NCBI GenBank assembly: GCA_050331115.1 | Contig: JBHJHD010000148.1 | Coordinates: forward strand, 1 to 37,417 | Direction of reading: 5' to 3' | Origin: JBCCAG01 sp050331115 | Lineage (GTDB): Bacteria > Cyanobacteriota > Cyanobacteriia > CAKZMO01 | DNA: 37,417 bases | Shown here: positions 14,827 to 22,906 of the stretch, one piece after another | Layout: every line of letters starts with the position of its first letter | Position numbering within the stretch: position 1 is the first letter of the stretch | Made by a program: the position numbers and the translations under genes | Notes under the pieces: generated by a model | Told to the model about the DNA's origin: nothing | What the model saw: the letters and a program-made list of their open reading frames with translations, nothing else | Database searches by the model: none

Positions 14827-17214
14827 TTAGCCACCGATCACCTGCCAGCGGCTTCGGGCCTCGGAGCCATCCCCCCGCCGCGCCATCGCCAGGAGAAAAT
14901 CGCTGGTGCCAATGAACAGGGTATAGAGGATTTCCACCGCGAAATCTTCCTCCCCGACAACGCCGGACCGCACCCGTCGGGCCGCCGAGCCGTCGAACAC
15001 CTCAAAGCGGTAGACCGGCCCGGAGAGCGACGTCCCCGTATTATCTTGGGCCGCCTGCAGCAACCCGTCGGTAGACTCTACCTTGCGGAACGACAGGATG
15101 CGCAGCGAGTCTTTGGGGGGCTGGTTTCTGCCCCCCAGCCCAAAGACGCGGTACAGGCGCAGCGTGGCTAAAATGCGCCCCGTATACTCCCGGAAATTGA
15201 TGTTGCGCGTAGCGGCGATGGAAAAGCGTCCCTCTAGCGCGTTTAGGGTATAGTCGGCGTGCTCATAGGTGGGGTAGCGCACCACGGCGCGGCGGCTGTC
15301 CTCCGCCACGATGCGCGGTCCCCGCAGGCCGTCCCAGGAGACGCTGCCCGCCGCGGCCCCATTCTCCTCGTCGGTGAGCGGGCACACCGTACCGCTGGCA
15401 AAGTCCACCTGAAAGAAGGTGCGCTCGGTGTCGGGGGCCACCGCTGGCCAGAAGGTGCTCAGGGCGGCGCAGAGTTTGGCGTCTTCGGGGAAGGGGCTGC
15501 CCAAACCGTAGGTAGACAGGTGGGTGCGGTTGCCGGGTCCCGGAACGCGATCGCCGCTGGTATCCCAACCGGGGGCAAACACGCCCGCCGCCGCGTCGGG
15601 CAGGGCCGCGTGCCGGCGGGTGGTTGGGCCAGCGGGCCTAGGCCGCTGCAGGTCGATGGGCTGCAGGCCGGTGACAATCGCCGTCACCGTGTCGTCATCG
15701 CCCAGAAAACCAGAGCCGGCGAGGGTAATGTTTGGGGCAGAGCGCTCGTCCGACAGGGGCACCGGCTGCGCCCGCCAAAAGTCCCAGTAGCCCTCCAGCA
15801 CCAGCTGCTGCAGCCAAGCCGGCAAGCTGCCCTGCTGGCCCTGCTGCCGAACCGACTGCCACCACTCAAACACCTCCCGCTGGTCGACGCTAGGAAAGAA
15901 ATCAGGGGCGGCAATCAGGGAATAGGCGGGAATGGCGTCGAGCGCCAGGCCAGCCACGTCGGCGGTAACGCGCCCGTCGGCGGTAAAGTCCAGAACGTTC
16001 AGCGCCCGGTAGCGGCCCGCCTCAGCTTTAGCCGCCGCATTGAGGCGATCGCCGAAGTAGGTCACGTTTGTCCCCTCGACTTCAAACCGCACGTGGGCAT
16101 ATTCCGGCCAGGGGCGCACCGGTGGGTTAGGGGCGTTGAGGGAGAGCGTCGGAGAAAAGGCGTCGCTGAAGCCGTTGCTGTCCATGGGCGGGGCCGGAAA
16201 CGTGAGCGGCTGGCCCTCGAAGCTGGCCCGGGCGACCAGCGGCTGAGGCTGGGGGGAGAGCAAGCCCGCCCCGCCCTGAAACCGGCCGTCCCAGTTGGCG
16301 AGCCCCTGCTCGAGAATGAAGGGGGCCTGCTGACGCTCGGCGTCGCTGAAACCAGAGGAGGCCCCGAGGGTATCGAGGTGTCGGTGCAGGCGCTCTAGCT
16401 TTTTATTTTGGTGGTGGGCCTCTAGAGAGACCCGCAGCGTCTCGCCCCTGAGGCACTCGTCGCCGTCAAACAGCTTGTGCACCGGCACCCAGAAGTTGCG
16501 GGCGTTGTCCGCCGCCTGCCCCCGCGCAGGACCAAAACGCCCGTCGTTGCGGCGCGATCGCACGGCGAGCCAGGTGGTGTAGTGGCAGGGCAGCACGCGA
16601 ATTGTGTTGTCGCCGTCGCCCGCTTGAAACGGGCGGTAGCCGCGCAGCAGACCGTCGTAGACGGCGCGCGTCGTGCCCACCCGGGCCACCCCAGTGCGCG
16701 AGTGACATAGGTCGGCGTGGCGCTGATGTGGCGTTTCGGGGGCGGGCCGGTACTCGGTGGCAAACACCGCCGTCACCAGCTCGACCGCGCCAGGATCAAC
16801 GTTAAGCAGGTCGGCGGCGCGCTGGCGCACGTCCTGTAGGCTGCGGTTAGCCCTGGCGTAAATGTAGTTAGCGATCGCGTCCAGCTCTTCTAGGGTAGGG
16901 AATTGAGCGATCGGCTGGCTGAGGGCACCCAGCAGCGTACCGGCCTCGGGCACCGCCACCACGTTGGGGGAGGCAAAGGCGTGGTACAGCAGGCTGGCCG
17001 CCGGCTGCCCCGGCTCGATGCCCCGGGCGGTATCGTCGATGAAATCCTCAAACCCTGGAATACGCCTATCGACCGCCACGGGCTTATCCAAAGCGTCGGC
17101 CAGGGCCTGCGCGCTGGGCTGCTGGATATCGATACCCTGCTGGAGCATTAGGGCGCGCCAGCCCGCCCCGGCAAGGCGATCGCAGATTTGTTTGACGTCG
17201 GTGATTAGGGGCAT
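14827..17214 (-). CDS. large uncharacterised protein next to a flavoprotein
   Basis: A 795-residue protein from ATG 17214, supported by GGAG about ten bases upstream; longer in-frame starts read through the flavoprotein. I cannot give a named family. Visible landmarks: an N-terminal helical region with LPLITDVKQIC-like start, FATEYRPAPETPHQRHADLC, SRTGVARVGTTRAVYDG, IRVLPCHYTTWLAVR, FWVPVHKLFDGDECL, EAHHQNKKLERLHRHL, then a long beta-rich C-terminal half with many Trp and Phe. No signal peptide or membrane helix. It begins 34 bases after the stop of a LodB-like flavoprotein, so the two are likely cotranscribed. By analogy with LodA-LodB it might be a protein matured by that flavoprotein, but the LodA/GoxA fold is not evident. 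Confidence 0.7.
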   Translation of the reverse strand: MPLITDVKQICDRLAGAGWRALMLQQGIDIQQPSAQALADALDKPVAVDRRIPGFEDFIDDTARGIEPGQPAASLLYHAFASPNVVAVPEAGTLLGALSQPIAQFPTLEELDAIANYIYARANRSLQDVRQRAADLLNVDPGAVELVTAVFATEYRPAPETPHQRHADLCHSRTGVARVGTTRAVYDGLLRGYRPFQAGDGDNTIRVLPCHYTTWLAVRSRRNDGRFGPARGQAADNARNFWVPVHKLFDGDECLRGETLRVSLEAHHQNKKLERLHRHLDTLGASSGFSDAERQQAPFILEQGLANWDGRFQGGAGLLSPQPQPLVARASFEGQPLTFPAPPMDSNGFSDAFSPTLSLNAPNPPVRPWPEYAHVRFEVEGTNVTYFGDRLNAAAKAEAGRYRALNVLDFTADGRVTADVAGLALDAIPAYSLIAAPDFFPSVDQREVFEWWQSVRQQGQQGSLPAWLQQLVLEGYWDFWRAQPVPLSDERSAPNITLAGSGFLGDDDTVTAIVTGLQPIDLQRPRPAGPTTRRHAALPDAAAGVFAPGWDTSGDRVPGPGNRTHLSTYGLGSPFPEDAKLCAALSTFWPAVAPDTERTFFQVDFASGTVCPLTDEENGAAAGSVSWDGLRGPRIVAEDSRRAVVRYPTYEHADYTLNALEGRFSIAATRNINFREYTGRILATLRLYRVFGLGGRNQPPKDSLRILSFRKVESTDGLLQAAQDNTGTSLSGPVYRFEVFDGSAARRVRSGVVGEEDFAVEILYTLFIGTSDFLLAMARRGDGSEARSRWQVIGG

Positions 17215-17248
17215 GATGAGTCTTCTCCAGGTGATAGTGGTGGAACTG

Positions 17249-18334
17249 CTAAATCGTTGGCGACGGGTCTTGGGGGCTGCTGTACAGCTCGCGCAGCCGG
17301 CGGGCGTCACCTTCAAACCAGGTGCGCAGCCATTGGGCATACTGCCGAGCCGCGATCGCCCCTGAAAGCCTCCCGCGCAGGCAGTCTGTGACGAGGTGGG
17401 CCGCCTGCATGCCGGTCATCAGCGCCTTTAGGACGCCGTGGGAGGCGGCCGGGTCGAGGATAAAGGCCGCATCCCCCAGCAAAAACCAGCTGTCTCCCGC
17501 CAGGTCTTCGCAGATGCGCCAGGTGACGTCTTCCCCCTTGCTCGGTCCTGCCGGATAGAAGTCCAGCTGCGGCGGTCGCCAGTCGCCGCCGGGGTCGCCG
17601 CCGTCAAAGCGCAGCCGCACCCAGGCGCAGCGATTTGGGCTGACTCTGGCCAGCCAAGTCCAGCCGTCTGTATCGCGCTGCATGAGCGGCACGTCGTAGG
17701 GGTTAGGGCCCGCGGAACAGACTGCATAGCCGTAGCGAACCCGTAAGGCATGGGAATGGAGGACGAACCGAAGGCCGAGCTGCCGCGAAAGCCACTGCGA
17801 TCGCCCCGTCCCGTCGAGGATGTAGCGGGCCTGCACCGGGCCGTGGTCGGTCTCTAAACCCACCAGCTGCCCGCCTTCGATAACGGGGGCGCGAACGCGG
17901 CAGGGTTGCCAAACGGTCGTCCCTTGGGCTATTGCCTGCCGCAGCAAGATGGCGTCTAGCGGGGCACGCTCCGCCTGGTATCCGAGCCACTCACCCCGCG
18001 CGTCGCGGCCAAAGGGCTGCAGCTGCACTGACTGAGCTGGCCCATTTACAAGCCCGTTCGCAGGTTCACAGACGGGCTCGCAAACGGGCTTATGAACAGG
18101 CTCCCAGGCCACGCGGTGCCCCATATGGCGCAGAAAACCGGCGGCGTTAACCTGCTCGGCCACCCCCAGGGCCTCAAAGATGGGCTCGACGCCGGGATGC
18201 AGGGATTCCCCGGGGCGGTGCCGGGGAAAGGGCAGCGCCTCGATGAGCAAAACCTGAAATCCAGAGCGGGCAAGGGCGATCGCGGCGGCGCAGCCGGCGG
18301 GACCAGCGCCAATTATGGCGGCATCGTAGAGCAT
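17249..18334 (-). CDS. FAD-dependent oxidoreductase (LodB/tryptophan-halogenase-like fold)
   Basis: A 361-residue flavoprotein of the PHBH superfamily. FAD site GAGPAG at 9-14 followed by an acidic strand end (LLIE); then PRHRPGESLHPG, typical of LodB, halogenase-like and related monooxygenases; YILDGTGRSQWLSRQLG; and the second FAD motif GDAAFILDPAASHGVLKAL. Family members include substrate oxidases, halogenases and LodB-type enzymes that modify a partner protein. Residues about 102-125 (KPVCEPVCEPANGLVNGP) look like a repeat-derived insertion containing an inverted repeat at DNA level. First gene of a probable two-gene operon with the 795-residue protein. Confidence 0.85.
   Translation of the reverse strand: MLYDAAIIGAGPAGCAAAIALARSGFQVLLIEALPFPRHRPGESLHPGVEPIFEALGVAEQVNAAGFLRHMGHRVAWEPVHKPVCEPVCEPANGLVNGPAQSVQLQPFGRDARGEWLGYQAERAPLDAILLRQAIAQGTTVWQPCRVRAPVIEGGQLVGLETDHGPVQARYILDGTGRSQWLSRQLGLRFVLHSHALRVRYGYAVCSAGPNPYDVPLMQRDTDGWTWLARVSPNRCAWVRLRFDGGDPGGDWRPPQLDFYPAGPSKGEDVTWRICEDLAGDSWFLLGDAAFILDPAASHGVLKALMTGMQAAHLVTDCLRGRLSGAIAARQYAQWLRTWFEGDARRLRELYSSPQDPSPTI
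18050..18091. repeat. inverted repeat inside the flavoprotein gene
   Basis: AAGCCCGTTCGC (18050-18061) and GCAAACGGGCTT (18080-18091) are complementary over 11 of 12 positions. Between them lies a related AGACGGGCTC unit. In translation this is the Cys/Pro/Val-rich insertion that interrupts the otherwise normal flavoprotein sequence. Confidence 0.7.
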
Positions 18335-18647
18335 GGTGGAGATGGCGCAGACGGCAGAGGCTTGCAGCAGTAAGCCCCGACAATGACTTCACCGCCGGGG
18401 ATAAAAATGCCGCTGTGCTTCATAACTCTTAATTTTCGGCGTTTAAAGGTGTGGATGCTTTTGCCTAAGATTTGCCTTGCTTAGCTTAATTTGCCCTGCC
18501 TGAAATTGTTAAAAACCTAATCCGCGCTAGGTTTAGACGAGAGCACCGGCTGTTACAGAGAGTTTCACCGTCCAGCTATCACAAAGCGGCAAAATAGAGG
18601 CGGCAAATTGATACTATTATCGACCCATCACCAACGCTCAAACTCTT
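18335..18647. promoter_or_regulatory. divergent promoter region with a hairpin
   Basis: This 313-bp spacer separates the divergent flavoprotein and DJ-1/PfpI genes, so it must carry both promoters. It is more AT-rich than the surroundings. AAACCTA (18513-18519) and TAGGTTT (18528-18534) form a 7-bp stem, a possible operator or a small terminator. TTGCC is repeated several times at 18450-18500. TACTAT near 18610-18616 could be a -10 box for the plus-strand gene. No ORF is supported. Confidence 0.35.
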
Positions 18648-19256
18648 ATGAAGCAGCGCAACGTTGCCGTCCTCATCTTTGACGACGTCGAAGTTCTCGA
18701 TTTTTGCGGCCCTTTTGAGGTCTTCTCCGTCACGGGTAAGCGCAATGGGTCAGACCCGTTTCACGTCTACACCGTGGGCGAGAAGACGCTGATCGCGGCC
18801 CGCAACGCCCTGATGGTGAACGCCAACTACACCCTCGAAACTTGCCCAACCCCCGACATTCTCGTGGTGCCGGGCGGCGGCGGTCGTCGCCCCGACGGTA
18901 CCGGCTACGGCACTCGCCGGGAAATGCTCAATCAGCCGCTTTTGGATTGGATCAACGGCCTCTATCCGCACACCGAGCAGGTGCTGTCGGTCTGTACCGG
19001 GGCGCTGATTTTGGCCAAGGCGGGGCTCGTGGGCGATCGCCCTGCCACTACACACCACATGGCGTTCGGCGATCTGCGCCAGGCGGCCCCCCAGGCCGAC
19101 ATCCGGGAAGGCGATCGCGTGGTGGACAGCGGCAAGATTATCTTCTCGGGGGGCATTTCGGCGGGCATCGATGCGTCGTTTTACCTGGTGGCGAAGCTGC
19201 TGGGGCAGGCGGTGGCCCAGGAGACGGCCACGTATATGGAATATGATTGGCGGTAG
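18648..19256 (+). CDS. DJ-1/PfpI family protein (isonitrile hydratase-like)
   Basis: A 202-residue class I glutamine-amidotransferase-like domain. Conserved acidic residue E24 in LDFCGPFEVF, the strand-loop DILVVPGGGGRRPDG, the nucleophile elbow SVCTGALILAKAGL with Cys116, and PATTHHMAFGDL. This arrangement matches the isonitrile hydratase/AraC-N-terminal subgroup, with no C-terminal AraC DNA-binding domain. The reaction cannot be fixed from sequence; cysteine-dependent hydrolysis or a stress role are the family options. Cytosolic. The glycosyltransferase begins 46 bases after it on the same strand. Confidence 0.9.
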   Translation: MKQRNVAVLIFDDVEVLDFCGPFEVFSVTGKRNGSDPFHVYTVGEKTLIAARNALMVNANYTLETCPTPDILVVPGGGGRRPDGTGYGTRREMLNQPLLDWINGLYPHTEQVLSVCTGALILAKAGLVGDRPATTHHMAFGDLRQAAPQADIREGDRVVDSGKIIFSGGISAGIDASFYLVAKLLGQAVAQETATYMEYDWR

Positions 19257-19302
19257 GGACGCAGCCTGCTGTGTTCCTACTTAATCCAACCCCCGATCGC
19301 CC

Positions 19303-20241
19303 GTGTTTTTCAGCGTCGTCATCCCCACCTACAACCGCAAACCCATCCTGGAAAAATGCCTGCTGGCCCTCGAAGACCAGCAGTGGACTTCTGACGCGCC
19401 CATCAACGGCTATGAAGTCGTCGTCGTTGACGACGGCTCTACTGATGGCACTGTAGATTGGCTCACTGAACGTCAGTTTCCTCATGTGCGGCTCTTAGAG
19501 CAGACCCACCTCGGCCCTGCTGCCGCCCGCAATCTCGGGGTACAGCAGGCCCAGGGCGACACCATTATCTTTATCGACAGCGACCTGGTCGTCACCCCAG
19601 TCTTCCTTGAGGCCCACGCCATCGCCCTAGGGCAGGGCCAGGCCGACAACAACGGCCGCGCCTTTACCTATGGCCGCGTGATCAACACCTGCAACTTCGA
19701 AGACCCCACCGCCGAGCCCTACAAGGTCACCGACTTTTCTGCCGCCTATTTTGCAACCGGTAACGTGGCGATCGCCCGCCGTTGGCTAGAGGAAGTAGGC
19801 CTATTCGACACCCGCTTTCAGCTTTACGGCTGGGAGGATCTGGAGCTAGGGGTGAGGCTCAAAAAGCTGGGGCTGAAGCTGATCAAATGCCCGGAAGCGG
19901 TGGGCTACCACTGGCACCCCCCCTTTGCCCTAGACCAAGTGCCCAACCTGATTGACAAAGAGATGCAGCGGGGCCGCATGGGGGTGCTGTTTTACCAAAA
20001 GCACCCGTCGTGGAACGTGCGGCTGATGATCCAGATGACGTGGCTGCACCGGGTTTTGTGGGGCGGGCTGTCTCTGGGCGGGCGGCTCAATGAGCGCACC
20101 ATGGCCCCGCTGCTGCAGTGGCTCATTGACCAGGGCAAGCCCCAGCTGGCGCTGGAGGTGGCGCGGCTGTTTTTGAACTGGTATAACGTCCAGGGCGTGT
20201 ATGAGGAATACGCGCGGATGCGGCAGGGCAGTAGCGTCTAG
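19303..20241 (+). CDS. family 2 glycosyltransferase
   Basis: A 312-residue GT-A enzyme starting at GTG (FFSVVIPTYNRKPILEKCL). The nucleotide-sugar binding elements are VVVDDGSTDGT and the DxD-type FIDSDLVV; the catalytic-base region is LYGWEDLELGVRLKKLG, as in chondroitin-synthase-like GT2 members. The remainder lacks membrane helices, so it is a soluble or peripheral enzyme adding a sugar to a glycan, lipid or protein. The acceptor is unknown. GTG is supported because the fold starts immediately after it. It may be cotranscribed with the preceding DJ-1/PfpI gene. Confidence 0.9.
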   Translation: MFFSVVIPTYNRKPILEKCLLALEDQQWTSDAPINGYEVVVVDDGSTDGTVDWLTERQFPHVRLLEQTHLGPAAARNLGVQQAQGDTIIFIDSDLVVTPVFLEAHAIALGQGQADNNGRAFTYGRVINTCNFEDPTAEPYKVTDFSAAYFATGNVAIARRWLEEVGLFDTRFQLYGWEDLELGVRLKKLGLKLIKCPEAVGYHWHPPFALDQVPNLIDKEMQRGRMGVLFYQKHPSWNVRLMIQMTWLHRVLWGGLSLGGRLNERTMAPLLQWLIDQGKPQLALEVARLFLNWYNVQGVYEEYARMRQGSSV

Positions 20242-20320
20242 ACCAGCGGAGAAAAGTTTTAGGGTTCTGTCTTTTAGTCGCTAAAATGACAGCATCTCCA
20301 ACAAGTTTCCAAGGCTAGTT

Positions 20321-21001
20321 ATGGTAGCCCAGCCCTTTCTTCACTCTGTCCCCGTACCGCCGTTAGAGAGCGGCGATCGCCTTACGCGAGCCGAGTTCGA
20401 GCGTCGCTACGCTGTCACGCCCGAGCACTTTAAGGCAGAGCTCATTGAAGGAATCGTTTACGTGGCCTCCCCAGTTAGAACCTTTCACGGTAGTCCTCAC
20501 TTTAATCTAGTTACCTGGCTGGGGGTCTATTGCGCAGCAACACCGGGCGTCAGCGGAGCAGACAACACGACAACACGACTTGACCTCGACAATGAGCCCC
20601 AGCCCGATGTGCTGCTGCGAATTGAGCAAGGTGGAAGCTCTACGGTGAGCGGCGATGGCTATATCGATGGTGCCCCAGAATTGGTGGCCGAGATTGCCGC
20701 TAGCAGCGCGGCGATTGATTTAGGCGCGAAGAAGAATGCCTACCGCCGCAACGGTGTGCAAGAGTATTTGGTGTGGCAAACTTTTGAAAATCGCCTGAGC
20801 TGGTTTCGGCTAGACGCTGGAGAATTTGTGCTGATCGAACCCGAACCCGTCGAGGTTATCCGCAGCACAGTATTTCCAGGACTGTGGCTTGATTTAGCGG
20901 CTCTGCGAGATGGCGATATGATGGGGGTGCTAAATGTTCTACAAGCGGGAATTGCGGACGCAGCGCATCAGGCTTTTGTTGATAAGCTGGCGGTTTTGTG
21001 A
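20321..21001 (+). CDS. Uma2 family endonuclease-like protein
   Basis: A 226-residue protein of the PD-(D/E)XK-like Uma2 (DUF820) family, which is greatly expanded in cyanobacteria. Core residues: E in KAELIEGIVYVAS, the acidic PQPDVLLRI, and ELVAEIAASS followed by AKKNAYRRNGVQEYLVW. A C-terminal PGLWLDLAAL segment is also typical. The biological role of the family is unsettled. It is one of three distinct Uma2 genes in the window (others at 22907 and 26214). It precedes rpmB but with its own apparent promoter spacing. Confidence 0.9.
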   Translation: MVAQPFLHSVPVPPLESGDRLTRAEFERRYAVTPEHFKAELIEGIVYVASPVRTFHGSPHFNLVTWLGVYCAATPGVSGADNTTTRLDLDNEPQPDVLLRIEQGGSSTVSGDGYIDGAPELVAEIAASSAAIDLGAKKNAYRRNGVQEYLVWQTFENRLSWFRLDAGEFVLIEPEPVEVIRSTVFPGLWLDLAALRDGDMMGVLNVLQAGIADAAHQAFVDKLAVL

Positions 21002-21088
21002 GGCCACGGCGCGGCCTCAATGGATAAGGCGACCCGAAAATCGGATATAATTTTAGACCGTGCTGTTTTTGCTGAACTGGAGATCGCC

Positions 21089-21325
21089 ATGGCTCGTAGA
21101 TGTACACTCACGGGAAAGAAGGCCAACAACGCCTTTGCCGTGTCCCACTCTCACCGCCGCACCAAAAAGCTGCAGGGCGTCAACCTGCAGAGCAAGCGGG
21201 TATGGTGGCCCCAGGGCAACCGCTGGGTGAAGCTGCGCCTGTCGACGAAAGCAATTAAAACTTTGAAGACTCGCGGCGTTGAGGCGATGGCCCGCGAAGC
21301 CGGGATCGATCTCAATAAGCAGTAG
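21089..21325 (+). CDS. rpmB: 50S ribosomal protein L28
   Basis: A 78-residue protein starting MARRCTLTGKKANNAFAVSH, with the standard L28 pattern RRTKKLQGVNLQSKRVWW and KLRLSTKAIKTLKTRG. It is a component of the large ribosomal subunit. The ATG at 21089 is preceded by GGAG at the right spacing; the longer in-frame start at 21020 is not needed. Single-gene location is common for rpmB in cyanobacteria. Confidence 0.97.
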   Translation: MARRCTLTGKKANNAFAVSHSHRRTKKLQGVNLQSKRVWWPQGNRWVKLRLSTKAIKTLKTRGVEAMAREAGIDLNKQ

Positions 21326-21426
21326 AGAATAGCTTTAATAGAGAGTGGCTTTGTCGGGACACGGCTTCACTGGGCTACGCTACGGCTAGCTCAGCGTTGC
21401 TGCAAGCCCAGCCTGCGAAACTGGCT

Positions 21427-22095
21427 CTATCGGGCAGCGACCTCAAAGTCAGCGGCGGCCTGCTCCGTCAGCGGCACTGAAAACAGCGCTTGGGCGATCG
21501 CTGGCGAAATCGTGAATGTGTTGAGGCCCTGCTGAGTTAGCGCCGTTAGGTCAGCCACCTGGCGAATGCTGGCGACCAGCAGCCGGGTATCGCTATTGAG
21601 GGCCGTGAGCGATCGCTGCATCGAGGCGATTACCGCGCGCCCGTCCTGCCCGGCGTCAGTGAGGCGACCTAGGTAGGGTGCAACGTACTCAGCGCCCAGG
21701 GCCGCTCCCATAAGCGCCTGATGGGCATAGTAGGCGGCGGTGAGCGTGATTGAAACATCGGAGAGCTGGGCGGCGGCCTCTACGCCGGTCTGCGTAAGTG
21801 GCACCTTAACCACCACGCGATCGTTCAGCCGCGCCAGGGTGCGGCCCGTCTCGGCCATGGCGTCGCCCCAGGTTTGCAGATGAATCTCGCGCACGCCGTA
21901 GTTCAGCGCCCTGTCTACGAGCTGCTCAAGCTGATTCACTGAGCACTCTAGCTTAGCCCGCTGCAGCAGCAGCGGGTTTGTTGTCACGCCGTAAAATAGG
22001 CCGGTGGGCAGCCAGGCGGCCCACTGCTCAGCATCGGCGGTGTCGAGAAACAGCCGCAGGCCTGGGGCGTTGGTTCTAGGTGGGTTAACAAACAT
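21427..22095 (-). CDS. transaldolase/fructose-6-phosphate aldolase family protein
   Basis: A 222-residue TIM-barrel protein, shorter than classical transaldolase and close to the FSA/TalC subgroup. Landmarks: LRLFLDTADAEQW, GVTTNPLLLQRAK, the Schiff-base lysine in RVVVKVPLTQTGVEAA, SITLTAAYYAHQALMGAALG, YVAPYLGRL, and TISPAIAQALF. It likely splits or transfers dihydroxyacetone-type units between sugar phosphates; substrate unproven. I chose ATG 22095, one base after the stop of the CpcT-like gene, which indicates translational coupling. A longer in-frame start at 22350 only reads through that gene. Confidence 0.9.
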   Translation of the reverse strand: MFVNPPRTNAPGLRLFLDTADAEQWAAWLPTGLFYGVTTNPLLLQRAKLECSVNQLEQLVDRALNYGVREIHLQTWGDAMAETGRTLARLNDRVVVKVPLTQTGVEAAAQLSDVSITLTAAYYAHQALMGAALGAEYVAPYLGRLTDAGQDGRAVIASMQRSLTALNSDTRLLVASIRQVADLTALTQQGLNTFTISPAIAQALFSVPLTEQAAADFEVAAR

Positions 22096-22096
22096 G

Positions 22097-22807
22097 CTAC
22101 GGGGAGACCATTCGCGACGGTGCGGGCTCGCCCTGCGCCTCAGCGCCCGTAGGCGACCGCCAGCGGAAGCGATAGGGCTCATCAGTCGCCCCCCACACCT
22201 GCTGACCCTCAGCGTCGAAGCCCCGGTCCCAGGTGTCCATCCCTTCGCCGTGCAGCAAAATCTCGTTGGTGACGCGTACCGCCCCCCGCACTTGGGTCGG
22301 GCAGCCCTCAGCGAGGGTTGTGCCGAGAAAACCACTAGCGGCAGGGGCAATAAATACGCGGCAGGTCACCTCGCCAAGCTGGTGTGCGGCTAGCGATCGC
22401 TCAGCTGCGGGCTCGTTACACAGGCCCACTAGCGCGGCGGCATCGGTAGGGCGATAGGAAATTGACTGGACGCGGCTAGCGGGTAGGTCGGGGTGGGGGA
22501 TTGGCGCGACGAGAAGGATGCGCTGCCGGTAGGGCTCGTCTGTCGAGGCGAGGAGCGCCTGCTCTTGGTACAAAAAGGTTGAACTGGGCTGGGCCGCGCT
22601 GTCTACTGCGATGGGGCAGGTAGTCATCTGGACGGCGGGCTGCGCTGGGTCTTGGCGAGATTGCTCAGCGGTGTCCATCACGCCGACGAGGTGCTCTGTT
22701 ACCGCCTCGACAGGCGACGGCTGGGCGATCGCCTGAGGCGGGGCGAATGCCAGCAGGCCATGTCCTAGGCCAATTAAGCTGATTTGAAACGCGGCGTGGC
22801 TCACCAT
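22097..22807 (-). CDS. CpcT/CpeT-family bilin lyase homologue with signal peptide
   Basis: A 236-residue protein. Recognisable CpcT/CpeT elements: FLYQEQALLASTDEPYRQRI, CRVFIAPAASGFLGTT, GCPTQVRGAVRVTNEILLH, and the ending GMDTWDRGFDAEGQQVWG followed by PYRFRW. True CpcT attaches phycocyanobilin to Cys155 of the phycocyanin beta subunit. Here the first 28 residues resemble a signal peptide (hydrophobic core, then AIAQPS), which is not expected of a lyase acting on cytosolic phycobiliproteins. So an exported paralogue with another ligand or role is possible. It is cotranscribed with the transaldolase-family gene. Confidence 0.82.
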   Translation of the reverse strand: MVSHAAFQISLIGLGHGLLAFAPPQAIAQPSPVEAVTEHLVGVMDTAEQSRQDPAQPAVQMTTCPIAVDSAAQPSSTFLYQEQALLASTDEPYRQRILLVAPIPHPDLPASRVQSISYRPTDAAALVGLCNEPAAERSLAAHQLGEVTCRVFIAPAASGFLGTTLAEGCPTQVRGAVRVTNEILLHGEGMDTWDRGFDAEGQQVWGATDEPYRFRWRSPTGAEAQGEPAPSRMVSP

Positions 22808-22864
22808 TGGTTTTGAAGCGCGGGGGATAAATCTATCCTATCTGGCGATCGCCTTGTAAGCTCA

Positions 22865-22892
22865 GCGATCGCGCAGGATTCTGGTCTCGACC
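22865..22892 (-). repeat. 28-bp relic of a Uma2 gene start
   Basis: These bases match 23384-23411 (the codons for VEAGILRDR in the Uma2 gene at 22907-23458) with two mismatches, in the same orientation. It lies just beyond the 3' end of that gene. The spacer around it also carries several HIP1 octamers. Confidence 0.6.
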
Positions 22893-22906
22893 TTTAGGCG
22901 ATCGCC

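Noticed and set aside
15259..16398. 379-codon plus-strand open frame opposite the 795-residue gene
   Set aside because: High GC antisense shadow; composition is Arg/Gly/Pro-rich with no domain, while the minus strand has a coherent protein and a Shine-Dalgarno sequence.
14827..17214. Naming the large protein LodA/GoxA because of GVARVG and the adjacent flavoprotein
   Set aside because: The motif is far from the N-terminus and the rest of the LodA pattern is not seen; left unassigned.
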